This document shows positions 43,047-52,953 of a DNA stretch of 53,375 nucleotides, one piece after another. The stretch is from the NCBI GenBank assembly GCA_025526935.1, contig JAHLKD010000150.1, positions 7,501 through 60,875 of the forward strand. Reading direction: 5' to 3'. Origin of the DNA: Cladochytrium replicatum. Its lineage: Eukaryota > Chytridiomycota > Chytridiomycetes > Cladochytriales > Cladochytriaceae. Under the pieces are notes generated by a model. The model did no database searches. It was given only the letters and a program-made list of their open reading frames with translations, and was not told where the DNA came from. Position 1 is the first letter of the stretch, and each line of letters begins with the position of its first letter. The position numbers were made by a program, and so were the translations under genes.

Positions 43047-44320
43047 TTTATCTTATCTGCCATCATGATTTACACCTCGCCTCCGGTTATCCATCGCAAA
43101 TGTGAGCCTTGTACCCCTGCTGCCCTTCTTTTCACCTCTGCTCCTCTCTCCCTTAGCTCTCCATTGACCCTCTCACCTGCTTCTCTTCTGAGCAGTCTGC
43201 TGACTAGCAGGGGCTACTCCTCTGCTCATCCCTTATCTCTCTCACTTGCCTCTGCTCTGCCTTCTGACTTTGCAAGTTTCCTGACCTTCCTAAAGTGCTC
43301 TGCACTTCTATTGCGCTCCCTTTCTGCTCTCTCCCCTGCTACCCTCAACCCTGATCTGCTTCCAACTCTCCCCGCTTCTCCTCCGCATTTACACGCCGCT
43401 GCCACCTGTGCCCTTGGTGCCACCAACACTGCCACCAGCACTGCCCCTGGTGCCACCCACACTGCCACCACCACTCTTGACAGTTCAGCCACCTGCTCAG
43501 CCCCATCTCCAGCCTCATCACCTGCCGCCAATGATTCCATGAATGAGCTTACTTGTTCGCACTTCCTCTTGGACGACCTGCCGACCTCGCATAGAAGCTT
43601 CAAATTTGTCAAAGAATGTGCCGAATCCTTCACTACTCTCCGATTTTCTGGTTTTACTCGTCGCCCAATCAGGGACCTTCGTGTGTTGCTTCGCAAAGAT
43701 CTTCGGTATACCGCTTACAATGTCATCCGCTACATCTCATTTCTCGGCTCTGATTCTGTTGAATTTCTTTGTCGTTCTTATGCTGCTGATCTGATCCGCA
43801 ACCACATACCTGGTCGAGAAATCACTGATTTGGATGTGTCCCCTCCTTCGTATTCTGACAGTTCCGACTCTCTGCAACGCTATGACTCTCTGCTCCATCG
43901 AAGTGCCAAGGCGATTGCTACTACGTCTGAGCCAGCTGTTGCATTGTTCTACCGCAATCTTGTTGATCCGTCTCATCTTTCTACGCTGTTGCATCTCGCT
44001 CGATTATATGCCCCTTCGATGACCTCAGCTTCTGACCTTCGTTTGACCCAGTGATTTGCTCTTTGCTGTTATATTCTTCACAATGTTGAGTGTTCTTTCT
44101 TTTCTTTATCCCTCACCTGTATTTGACACCTGAGCAGAGCCTGACGGGTAGTCACAGGAATGAGTTTTTAAGATCTCTGATTTCTATTTCGCTTTGCCCT
44201 CTGACTTGCGTGCTTCCCTATGTGCTGGTCCACGACCATCTTGTAAGGCACTTTGGGTGTTGTTTATTGTTATGCATTGTATGTGCAAATAAATAAATAA
44301 TATTGTTCAAAAAAAAAAAA
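43047..44320 (+). mobile_element. ORF1-only non-LTR element, copy B (HAL1-like)
   Basis: Nearly identical to copy A (35,310-36,589) from just before the ATG to the poly(A) at 44,309-44,320. It sits directly on the poly(A) of LINE copy 3. The same 3' hairpin and tail are shared with the LINE. Confidence 0.87.
43065..44054 (+). CDS. ORF1 (gag-like) protein of the ORF1-only element, copy B
   Basis: Intact 329-aa frame, one residue shorter than copy A at the N-terminus (MIYTSPPVIHRKCEPC against MIICTSPPVIHRNCEPC) with only a few other substitutions. It has the same low-complexity head and the same C-terminal domain (IRYISFLGSDSVEFLCRSY). Preservation of an open frame in both copies contrasts with the broken ORFs of every LINE copy here. 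Confidence 0.8.
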   Translation: MIYTSPPVIHRKCEPCTPAALLFTSAPLSLSSPLTLSPASLLSSLLTSRGYSSAHPLSLSLASALPSDFASFLTFLKCSALLLRSLSALSPATLNPDLLPTLPASPPHLHAAATCALGATNTATSTAPGATHTATTTLDSSATCSAPSPASSPAANDSMNELTCSHFLLDDLPTSHRSFKFVKECAESFTTLRFSGFTRRPIRDLRVLLRKDLRYTAYNVIRYISFLGSDSVEFLCRSYAADLIRNHIPGREITDLDVSPPSYSDSSDSLQRYDSLLHRSAKAIATTSEPAVALFYRNLVDPSHLSTLLHLARLYAPSMTSASDLRLTQ

Positions 44321-44880
44321 TCGTTTGCCCCTGTCCGCAATTTGAAACTTCGTCACCCTTTGTTGCTACCCCCACACCAACATCTCCCAACAGTATGTCT
44401 TCGTTTGTTCCTGCTATATCGGCTTGGCCGCCTGTTTCCAAACCCCTGACCTTATTGTAGGAACTGTCATGATGCCCCTGAAGTGTCGCGTGTCCATGTC
44501 TCTGTGTGTCTACATTTGCGTGCTAGTTTGTCTGCTAGTTTTGATTTAGGCCCTGACGATCCCCGCCTACCTCTGGACATTGCAATTGATATGCTTTCAC
44601 CACAGCGTTATTATCCTTTGCCTGCTTTTCCCAGTGGCTTCTTGTTCTTCGTGCACTTAACCGCATTTGGTCAAACTGTATTGGTTATGAGTTAGTTTTG
44701 TCTCCAACTCCTGATTGTATCTTGTCTGCTTTTGTTGATTTGGATATGCCTTAGTGTTTTGAAACATTTTACTTTTCCTACGGCTCGGCTCCCCATGTGC
44801 TGCCAATTTACGTGTATTTTTACACTTGTATTTGGATTTTGCAAAAGACTTTTATTGTAATTGTTTAATGTTCATGTTAG
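44321..44880 (+). mobile_element. 3' fragment of a second, divergent LINE family
   Basis: Reading through two frames gives a CX2C...HX3C finger (CRNCHDAPEVSRVHVSVC), then RLPLDIAIDMLSPQRY and IWSNCIGYELVLSPTPD followed by AFVDLDMP and a stop near 44,754. These align with the ORF2 C-terminus of copies 1-3 (QLPLDVAIDSLRPLRI; IWLHCMGLPLEVSPPDS; AFVDL), but the nucleotide sequence is very different. The 3' region also differs from the main family tail. Confidence 0.7.
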
Positions 44881-44964
44881 TGTGTATGAACTTCTGTGTG
44901 AGAATATTTAGTGTGGTGTGAGAGTGGCTGGTTCCTTGAGACAGTGGGTCCCATCCACCACTGG

Positions 44965-45546
44965 TTAAGTCTTTTGGAACCCAGTCCTGATGGACCGATC
45001 AATGTTGTCATTTGAAAGCATAAAATCCTTGGCCAAACCTGCCTTCCGAGGTTTCCAATTCACCTTAGGGAGCGTTATAGAGGACAGATGCCGGATGTAT
45101 GCCGTCCAGAACCTTAGCCACTCTGAAGGATATGTATCCACTAATGCTCTGAACATGCGATATATAGTAGCAGACATACTTAGCGAGTCGTTGTGCCGAA
45201 TCATTCCAAGCAAAATGCCTAAGACGAGTAAGGCCGCTCCAAGCACTTCTACTTGAAGTTGATGTTCAGCTTGAGCGTTTGTCAGATTCAACAAAGATTG
45301 GCTGTAAGAACCCTTTTTGTGTGAGGATTTTGTAGTTAACATTATAGGCTGTAAGAACTCAATTTGGGAGAGGATGTTAAAAACTAGCATATCAGACTGT
45401 TTGCTATATGGGTTATCCTTGGGTTGTCTTTTTTCTCTTTGACCTGAGAGTTTTTTTGTCAATCCCTCTTCATTCTTATTTATGGACTTGTATTTCATGT
45501 ATTTATGTCCATGTTTGGCAGGTCCTGTGTGGAGTGATCTTGGCAT
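44965..45546 (-). other. Open frame of unknown nature in the transposon graveyard
   Basis: A 193-codon open frame on the minus strand, no ATG at its head. The second half (EVLGAALLVLGILLGMIRH, YPSEWLRFWTAYIRHLSS) has protein-like composition with Trp and Arg. It lies downstream of the hAT relic in the same orientation, so it may be an additional transposon ORF or an independent relic. No family recognised. Confidence 0.4.
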
Positions 45547-45578
45547 TTAGTGGCGAATGTGGTGTGGCTTGGTCCTTT

Positions 45579-45673
45579 GAGTTGATGTGACCAATGTCTT
45601 TGACCACAGGTATGCCCACAGGCACTGTTCACTTGAATATAGGAGTTGATGTGACCAATGTCTTTGACCACAG
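45579..45673 (+). repeat. 31-bp direct repeat, two copies with 64-bp period
   Basis: GTTGATGTGACCAATGTCTT (then TGACCACAG) occurs at 45579-45609 and again at 45643-45673 without a mismatch. Local tandem duplication. Confidence 0.9.
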
Positions 45674-45767
45674 CATTCCCTGGTTGCCTGACCAGCTTGG
45701 GTGTAGTGTACAGCCTGTCGGAGTATTAGGCATATACACACCTGGGAGAACAGGTACTGGGCCAAGA

Positions 45768-45851
45768 GACGGAACCTGGAGCTGTTGTGCTAGCTACAGT
45801 ACAGCTAAAGACGCCCTACCACTGCCAGGAGAAGCCCTTGGTTTTTAACAG
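45768..45851 (+). repeat. Left copy of a roughly 84-bp dispersed direct repeat
   Basis: Shares most bases with 48742-48824, same orientation. On the plus strand both read the peptide DG(T/I)WSCCAS followed by TAK and ALPLPGEAL, and many differences are in third codon positions, which suggests that it was once coding. Confidence 0.8.
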
Positions 45852-45969
45852 AGGATTTTGTTGTTAACGTTGACAAACTTGATTGATGGTGGAAGAGACG
45901 GCAATTTAAGGTCATGAATAACTTCAATGATCTTATGCATCTGGAAGCAGATGCCCTGGATGACCTCTT

Positions 45970-46820
45970 TCACCAAAAGGATAGCCGTACAAAGGTGTTG
46001 CTGCAGCTAAGCAATGCAAGGGAACTGGTTGGAGAACTGGTTTGTTGTACCTTGGGAATTCTACCAATCCCCTTGATAGCTGACGAGATGCTTCTTGGGC
46101 TGCCCATTGATGTTGGCACCGCAGGTGAAGCAGCTTCTGAATGACCGGCCTGTTGTTTCAGAGCAGCAAGCTCTCCCTCCAGGGCAGTCACACGTGATTT
46201 CCATTGTGAAATCTCCTGGGATGCTGCCTGCTTCTCCCTTTCTATTGCAGCAGTGATCTCCCTGAATCTTGCTAGCACTTTGTGCTCCCTGTGCTGAATC
46301 AATGCACCGGCCTGCCCAATTGATCAATGAGGGCCCTCTCTTGCACTTCTGCTGCGATTCGGGTCCTCCTCTCGTTCATTGCCGTCTCTTCAAGATCTTT
46401 GTCATCTTCAACAGTTGTTCTGACTCTTTGCGGACCTGCTTTGTCCTTTCCCGGTCCTCATGTGCTCGTTTGATGGTCACTTGGAACTCTTCAACGTTTG
46501 CAAAGACAGGCATTCCTCTGTAAATGTCGTACTTGTGTCCCTACCACCGGCAAAAGTCCAGAAAAGTTGTTTCCTTCTGAAAGGAAGAACTTTTCAAGCA
46601 CTCCATACGATATTTAAAGGATTAGGTTATCATCTGTTGCTTCCAACTCTAAGACCACATCAAAATCCTCGCCAATGTTATGCACCTTTGCAAAATCCTC
46701 ACTAACATCACTTTTTGAATCTAGGGAATCGTTTTTGAACAGATCTTCAGAACTCAATTGATGCAACCAGTCATGAAGCCGTTGTGCGGATACATCCAAG
46801 TGTTTGGCAATAACCATTTT
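45970..46820 (-). pseudogene. Decayed coiled-coil ORF
   Basis: Minus-strand pieces in several frames: MVIAKHLDVSAQRLHDWLHQ (about 46,817), VEEFQVTIKRAHEDRERTKQ, AMNERRTRIAAEVQERALID and ITAAIEREKQAASQEISQWK followed by VTALEGELAALKQQ. The heptad-like pattern predicts a coiled coil. Stops and frame shifts separate the pieces. It follows the hAT relic on the same strand and may belong to the same element or be captured host sequence. Confidence 0.5.
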
Positions 46821-46879
46821 TGTGGCGTGTATCGTGTGCTTGGAAGGTCAATTTCCCTGAGACTGAAGCGTCATGAAGC

Positions 46880-48700
46880 CATCAACGCATTTATTGTTCT
46901 TGGAGCAAGGCGATTGCAAGTTGCAGGTACCAAATCAACCCTCGCTGAAAACTTTCGTTTGACTGGAGCCCTCATTGCTATTATTCCTAAATAGTCCATT
47001 GCCATCTGGGTTAGGGCGCTGGAAATTTCACACTTCGAATAGTCTTCTACCAGTTCATAATGTTGATTGGCTTCCCATCAGAATCTATACCGTGGAGTAC
47101 CTGATCGCCAAGATAGCGATCCAGTTCATCTTTTTGCTTGGAAAAATCTCTTCTTGCCAGCCGAAACCCATTCAAATGGCTCTCAAACTTTCAACGTCAG
47201 TTTTTATCTGGCAATCACCAGAAGGTTCGCTGGAATCGTGCGACATTTTGGTGTGTTTCCAAAAACATCGGCACCAGTGTTCTTGACTTTTCATGACTTA
47301 TACAATTCCTCCCAGACTTTCTGCACTAAGGTGACCTGATCCCCTCCTACATCTTTCTCCCAAGCCTTTTTAAAATTGACAATATTGATCCTTAAAACGA
47401 GGAATAAGTACCATAGCAACTGCTAAACAAGGGCTCTTAGCGATTGAGTAATATATTCTCAGCTTTTTTAGTGCATTTTGAAATGCTTTGGTAATTTCAT
47501 CCAATTCTGCCTCCTCTAGGTCGTCCAGTTGATTGATGAGATAGCTGTAAAATGGAATGACAAGCGGAAGTGTTGGATATCTAGACCCTCAATTGCCTTT
47601 GATATAACCTTGAAAACACTCAAACCATCCCGGATCTTCTGTAGGACCTCCCATTGCTTTGTATTTATTGACCAATCTTTCAAAGAATCTCTAATCCAGC
47701 ATATTTTGTCCATTGCCTCTCGTAGCTGTAAGGCTCGTTTGACCATATAGAACGTGGTATTCCAGCTAGTTGTCACATCAATAATTGGTATTAGAGGAAC
47801 CAGTTTCATAAATCGGCATGAACCAAAAATGAGCTTTGTCATTTTGGGGAAGACTGGATTCCTCTGACCAGCCGTCAAAGAAAGGTTTATGACATTAACG
47901 CTGGAGTTATTGACATGTGCGACTGTGTCCCCCCCTGCAGGCCCGATTGTATCGATAAAATTCTTTGCTGCAAGATTGATAATGTGTGCTATACACCGCA
48001 TGTGTTGAGTTTCTGCGGACCACACAATATCCCTATCTTCCAATAGTGTCTCCAGCTTAGCACTCATGGTAAAGCTGTTTGAACCATTGTCAGCTGTAAT
48101 GCACAATAAGCGTTCAACCCGATAGCATGCCAAGTTCATCCAGACACTTGACAAGCTGATTAGCCATCGTGACGCCTTCATGCTTTCCAGCCATCGGAAT
48201 CATCTGCAGCAGCAAGTCCTGCGGCTCTCATTCTCTCGTGATGAAGTGAGCAGTAATTCCAAGAAAAGATATCTGGTTCTTTGATGTCCAACAGTCAGCT
48301 GTTATTGATATTTTTGAAGGCAAACCAACAATCAGACCTCTAACGAGCTCCTTCTGCCTATCGTAAAGATCGATCTCATTTTGCTTCACTGCTTTTGCCC
48401 TTTTTGGTGTTTAGTTTGGCTGAAAAGTCTTCAGCATGCTGATAAAGAACTCGTTCTCCACAACAGTAAAAGCCTGATTGTCTACAGCAATCCAGTCCAA
48501 AATCGACCACCACTCTACGTCTAGATTGAACACAAAGTCTTGCTCCTTCACCAGCGAGGCAAAATTCAATGTCTGTTGTCCCTTGGGGTGGTGTCCAACA
48601 GTCCAAGCGACCTGGCAATACTTCCATGGCGGTTTTTCAGATGCCGGAGAAAGTTTTTTGTTGATACCGTCTTATCGACCTTCTGGCTCCGCCTTTAAAA
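46880..48700 (-). pseudogene. hAT-family DNA transposase relic
   Basis: Fragments in the order of a hAT (Ac/Tam3-like) transposase on the minus strand: ILDWIAVDNQAFTVVENEFF (about 48,470), LPSKISITADCWTSKNQISF then LGITAHF (about 48,300), a long open frame 48,181-47,516 with ITADNGSNSFTMSAKLE and RCIAHIINLAAKNFI, then LDEITKAFQNALKKLRIYYS, and the C-terminal dimerisation motif FPALTQMAMDYLGI, APVKRKFSARVDLVPA, RLAPRTINALM (about 47,030-46,890). Many stops and indels. No clear terminal inverted repeats or 8-bp target duplication found. An N-terminal BED finger was not seen. Confidence 0.85.
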
Positions 48701-48741
48701 TTCAGGGGCTGGCAGACTTCGCTTCCGTGTGTCAAGCTGAT

Positions 48742-48824
48742 GACGGAATCTGGAGCTGTTGTGCTAGCAAAAACACAGCTAAAAACGCCCTACCGCTTCC
48801 AGGAGAAGCCCTGGTTTCTAACAG
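48742..48824 (+). repeat. Right copy of the dispersed direct repeat
   Basis: Partner of 45768-45851; begins just outside the hAT N-terminal relic. Peptide on the plus strand: DGIWSCCASKNTAKNALPLP. Confidence 0.8.
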
Positions 48825-49724
48825 GTGGTGGTTTCATCCAGTACCCACTATTTGGACCTTTTTGTGTGTTCACTCAGGAATGTATTGCTGGCTGCACAAA
48901 CACTTCCCTGATCACTCAGAATTACGGGCGATCAGTTTCGATTATTTTACGCATTTCTGAACCAATTCTGTCGACTTTGTCGAGGTATCAGGATCAGGTT
49001 GCGAGAGCGCGAGCAGGAGAGTCTGCAATTGCTGGAGAAGGGGTTGAAACAGCTTGCGCAACTCATGAAGGAGCCTAGCAAATGCTCAGAGAAATGCGTT
49101 TTTGTTGATGTATTTGTTGGCGGACGTTGCTGGATTTTGGCTGGTGTCGGATCTGGCCAGATCGCTGTCCCGAATGCATTGTCAACTTGTTAAACTGTGT
49201 GCGTTGAAGAAGGACGTGCTGAATCAGCTGTATCTTTGAGCAGCTTGAATTCGAGACGATGCACTCGCGATACAGTCCGTGGCTCTTGCAGATAACTTGG
49301 TTCTGACGACAGATCAGCTTGATGCCATTGACGTTCCTGATGTCAAGGACGATACTGTCAGTATGAGCGTGAGCGAGTTCAGGATTTGGAAATTGTGAAG
49401 GAAGCTTCGATTGGTCGCTTCCGCTCTCCAGATTCTTGAACCGCAAACTTTGGAATTTTTGCCCATTGAATGCTTTACACTTGTATTTTGAATGATTTCC
49501 AGTGGAATATTTCCAGCTCCCCTCCCAATCAAAGCCACAGCTCTGGTGACGTGCTCCCTTGACTGACACCAAATACCGATATCGCAATCTGTTACTTGTC
49601 CCCCGCTCGAGGTTTTCTATCTGCAAGCTTCCCTTGACACATTCGCTCGTGCCTCTACAGCACCACCAGACTACCTTCAGAACCTCCGACCACTCAACCA
49701 CCTCAACAGCACCAATACATTCAA
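48825..49724. other. Unresolved region between the repeat and the AN1 gene
   Basis: About 900 bp. Around 48,985-49,090 one plus frame reads RLREREQESLQLLEKGLKQL, a coiled-coil-like stretch with no gene context. The long minus-strand frame 49,848-49,075 overlaps the AN1 exon and looks like a shadow. The last few hundred bases should hold the AN1 gene promoter. Confidence 0.4.
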
Positions 49725-50226
49725 ATGGACGCCGCGCAGAACCCTCAGATCCCCCAACCTCAAAAGCAGAAGCTCTCGAAAGACACAAACCGCTCCCAGG
49801 ACCAACAATCCGTGACTCAGCCGCAATCCCCATCCACCGCACCTCCATCCACCACCTCTCCCTCCGACTCGTACGCTACCCTTACAACAGCATCGTCTTC
49901 CACTTCAGTCACTGCAGCACCATCAGCACCCGCACCCTCCGCACCATCAACTCCCAAAAAATCTTTGCGTTGCAAGAGGCCTGGATGCAATGACAAGATT
50001 GTGAAGGTCGTTGGCCACTGCAGGTGAGATCTGGGCACACAATTTTGATCCTGATAAGTATCCAACAGCTGTTTATGTTTCAAGATATTGCGAACTCGAC
50101 TTTTGCAGTGCACACCGATTGCCCGAAGCACACGTTTGCCAAAACATGCAGTCATGCCGTCAGGCGTCCTTTGACAAAAACGCTGGAAAGCTTCTTGGCG
50201 AGAAGTGTGTGGCATCCAAAGTTTGA
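49725..50226 (+). CDS. AN1-type zinc-finger protein
   Basis: Two exons, 49725-50023 and 50085-50226; 441 nt, 146 aa. The first 78 residues are Gln/Pro/Ser/Thr-rich and disordered. A C-terminal AN1 finger starts at about residue 82: CKRPGCNDKIVKVVGHCRYC, then CSAHRLPEAHVC, giving the CX4C..CX2C..CX2HX5HXC arrangement that binds two zinc ions; the intron splits the CRYC motif in frame. The tail has further Cys (QNMQSCRQ, GEKC). AN1 proteins act in ubiquitin/proteasome stress responses, often paired with an A20 finger; none is present here. Small, single-finger fungal members of this family are common. Confidence 0.9.
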
Positions 50227-51309
50227 ACGTGATGTTGACTCATTGGTATGATTGTTGTTGGAGAATCTTGTTTGGGTAGGTGAGCTGGGAGGTGATTTTG
50301 TTCTGGATATTCGTTTTTTCAATATTTCTTTTCTCGTCAATCTACTTTATCATTGTGTTGTGTGTTTGAGTGTTGGTTCGTTTAAGACTCTTTATCTACT
50401 CTTTTCCGTCACAAACTGTTTTTCTCCCTGTTATCCCTGTTATCGACGTTGCTAGCTTTGTCCATGATATGGTGTGAATGGATTCGTTTTGCCACCGACC
50501 CTAAACTTCACACATGACCATTACAGTCCTCCATGTGGTTGAAATGTATGGTGTAAAAAAGCTCAAACAATTTTGCCAACTTATTTTAACCAATGATTCA
50601 TAGTTATAGACCAAGGAGCGCACCAGAGACCACGAAACATCACTACGCCAAAGGATCGTTTCTGGATTTGACAGTCACCCGGGCAAATGATGAATGCCCC
50701 AAAACAAATCATCGGCCCTGACAATCATCCGGGCGTTTAGCGTCATGGTGCTTGCTATCTTGGTGCAGTGGGACTCTGAATCGGGCGAGACACAGACGGC
50801 CGTCCTCAAACTCTTGGACCGACGCTTCGGTGAGTTGTTCCGCAGCCGCAAAGTTTCTGCCCACAATTACACCATGGAGGATTGCTGGAAAAGGTACGTA
50901 GAATGTGGCGAAGCTCCAGATCTATTAAGTGCATCGAGGAATTGGACAAGGAAGAGGGCCCCGGTGTGGAAGTTGTGGTTCCTCTTTGATTTGCGGTACT
51001 TATAATATTATTGGTAGCGTTTCTGTGCTTGTCGTCCACCATACGCAACCGGAAAATGTACTACCGTGATCAACTATCAAGATTTCTTCACAGCTGTGAT
51101 TCGGACCTGCCATTGCAAAAGTAATACGCTGATGTTCCAAGGCTTTCATGTTTAAGATATCATGTATTCTTCCCCGCGTTATCCATGTGAGGGCGCCATA
51201 GTTACTCCCAATACACGGGATCAATCTTCAGCTTATGAAGACAATATATGAAAGAATACACGGTTTAACAACTTTATCATGTCCTGATAGTTGAACCAAT
51301 ATAATGATC
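50227..51309. other. Intergenic, no gene recognised
   Basis: About 1.08 kb between the convergent AN1 (+) and palmitoyltransferase (-) genes. Open frames on both strands (plus 50694-51005; minus 50806-51048) overlap and match nothing. A 16-bp near repeat, TGACAGTCACCCGGGC / TGACAATCATCCGGGC, occurs at 50669 and 50719. The ends are the two genes' 3' regions. Confidence 0.45.
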
Positions 51310-52906
51310 TTACGCTCCACTTTCCCTCCGCTGACGCATTCCAAGCACCTCGTTTTCACTGACATCATCCACTGCTTCGTGTTCATCCCACAAGCTCGAG
51401 TTTGAATGAGCCAATGAAGACCCCACATGGCTGTTTGCTGAATGTTGAACTGATGGAATTTGGTGACCACCTGCATTCAACCCGTTCCTTCCGTAGCTTG
51501 CATAGAGCTTCTCATTCCTTTCTTGCACTTCCTTCACCATCCTCTCGCGGTCCTCTTCGGTCAAATCTCTAACAACATAACCGTCGCTCGAGCGACGAAC
51601 ATGACGCCTTCCATATTTACTCCCCGAACCTTCCAAATCATGCAGCCTCACATTCTCCCCCGCAGTCCCTTCCTCGTCTGTCGAGCCCGAATCCACGCCC
51701 GGATCTCCCTCAGAAGACGAAGAAAGATCCTCGTACCGTCTGCGGTACGGATTCTGCCTGTACTCATGGTACTCCGGCGGTGGCCACAAAATCGGTTGCC
51801 CATCCTTGGCAAGTTTTGCGTTCACCGCAAACGCAGTACCGTCGTAGGCCCGCGGGGGTGGCAATGGAACGAACCACAACGGCCACCAACGAGTCCCGAA
51901 CAACATGCTGAGGTTCGAATACCAGCCCAGATCATATGGGTACTGGTAATCCTTCGATATCTGCTTGCGTCGGATGAGCTTTGCAATGGTGTTGTTCTCC
52001 TCGTGCTCGATGGTCGTAACGTTGGAGCACGCGTAGTAGATGTGGAAGCCCATCATCATGCCAACTGTGAAAAGGAGGATGAAGAGCAGCATGATGTCGA
52101 TGATCATGAAGAGGACTTCTTTGTTGCCTGCTGGGGGGGTGTAGAAGTACCGCGGGTTGATTTCGCCGGTTGCAAAGTTGTAGTATTCGGTGGAACTGGG
52201 GCTCTGTGAGCGGATCAGGTCCGCCATGCGCCAACCGATGAGAGCAAGGCAGTAGACGGCAGAGAAGGTCACGGAGATTAAGAACCGGACAAAGTATCCG
52301 TGGTTATAGTGGCCCACGCAATTACCCACCCATGGACCTTGTCAAAAAATAGTCGGCATAAACCTTCAATTCCCCGAACGGTTAAGAGGTACTCACAGTG
52401 ATGGTCCATTTTGAGGACACAGCGCTTGCAGTAGCTGCAATGGTGTGTCCGGGGGGGCTTAAATGTCATGCATTTCTGACACCATCGTGGTTTCCCTGAC
52501 GACTTCTTCAGTTCCTGGACTACAGGCCTCGCCCTCAGTGTCATCACAGAAGATGCATGGGAAGTTTTCCCATCGTCGATGCTCGCTCCGTCGACTAAAT
52601 CAAGCTCCCGCACTGCTCTCGCTGGATCGTATCCCTTGGGCACTTTTCCAGGGTCCGTCAGCAATGTAAGGAAGTAATTGAGCCATGTAGAAATGATTGC
52701 AATATCGAATGGGATCAGGAGAAGCCATGGAGCATTTGGAGTCTTGTACGATAACCAGTTCGAGAAGATATATGCCTGGTTTGAATGAGTAAAAGTGATC
52801 CACATCATGGGAGTGTTTCGCTAGATACCCTCGAAGTGAATGGGATGAATGTCATGAGAAACAGCGCTGTGGATGCTGCTGCGATCGTCCAGATGTCCGC
52901 TGCCAT
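51310..52906 (-). CDS. PFA4: DHHC palmitoyltransferase, Pfa4/ZDHHC6-like
   Basis: Three exons: 52906-52829, 52775-52397 and 52337-51310; 1485 nt, 494 aa. Protein S-acyltransferase that palmitoylates cysteines of membrane proteins; Pfa4 works at the ER (chitin synthase in yeast). Two membrane spans at the N-terminus, then the Cys-rich domain CQKCMTFKPPRTHHCSYCKR with DHHC at about 150-153, the last Cys codon being split by intron 2, then PWVGNCVGHYNHGYFVRFL. Two more spans follow (about 170-255). TTIEHEENNTIAKLIRR and YPYDLGWYSN resemble the Pfa4-specific TTxE region. The 200-residue C-terminal tail is acidic and Ser-rich. The start at 52906 gives a hydrophobic first segment (MAADIWTIAAASTALFLMTF); the alternative ATG at 52808 falls in the intron. 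Confidence 0.9.
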
Positions 52907-52953
52907 ATTTGTTAACGGATTCTTCTACGACACCAGCCACACCTCTCAATTTA
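52907..52953. promoter_or_regulatory. 47-bp gap between divergent start codons
   Basis: The inferred ATG of the palmitoyltransferase (-) and that of the SRPBCC gene (+) are only 47 bp apart, so any promoter must overlap transcribed sequence, or one start is wrong. Confidence 0.4.

Noticed and set aside
44940-44966. CAGTGGGTCCCATCCACCAC as a hAT-type terminal inverted repeat
   Set aside because: It forms a small local palindrome by itself, and I found no matching inverted copy beyond 48,700.
45768-48824. Reading the 84-bp direct repeats as LTRs or as hAT terminal repeats
   Set aside because: They are in direct, not inverted, orientation (hAT needs inverted repeats), are far too short for LTRs, and no primer-binding site or polypurine tract is near.
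49075-49848. 257-codon minus-strand open frame overlapping the AN1 gene
   Set aside because: It lies antisense to the AN1 coding exon, has no domain, and its composition mirrors the Ser/Pro/Gln bias of the opposite strand.
50694-51005. 103-codon plus-strand open frame between the AN1 and PFA4 genes
   Set aside because: No homology seen, overlapped by equal-length minus frames, and no convincing start context; a transposon relic is possible but unsupported.
51460-52209. 249-codon plus-strand open frame opposite the palmitoyltransferase
   Set aside because: The minus strand here is an unmistakable DHHC enzyme tail; the plus frame is its shadow.
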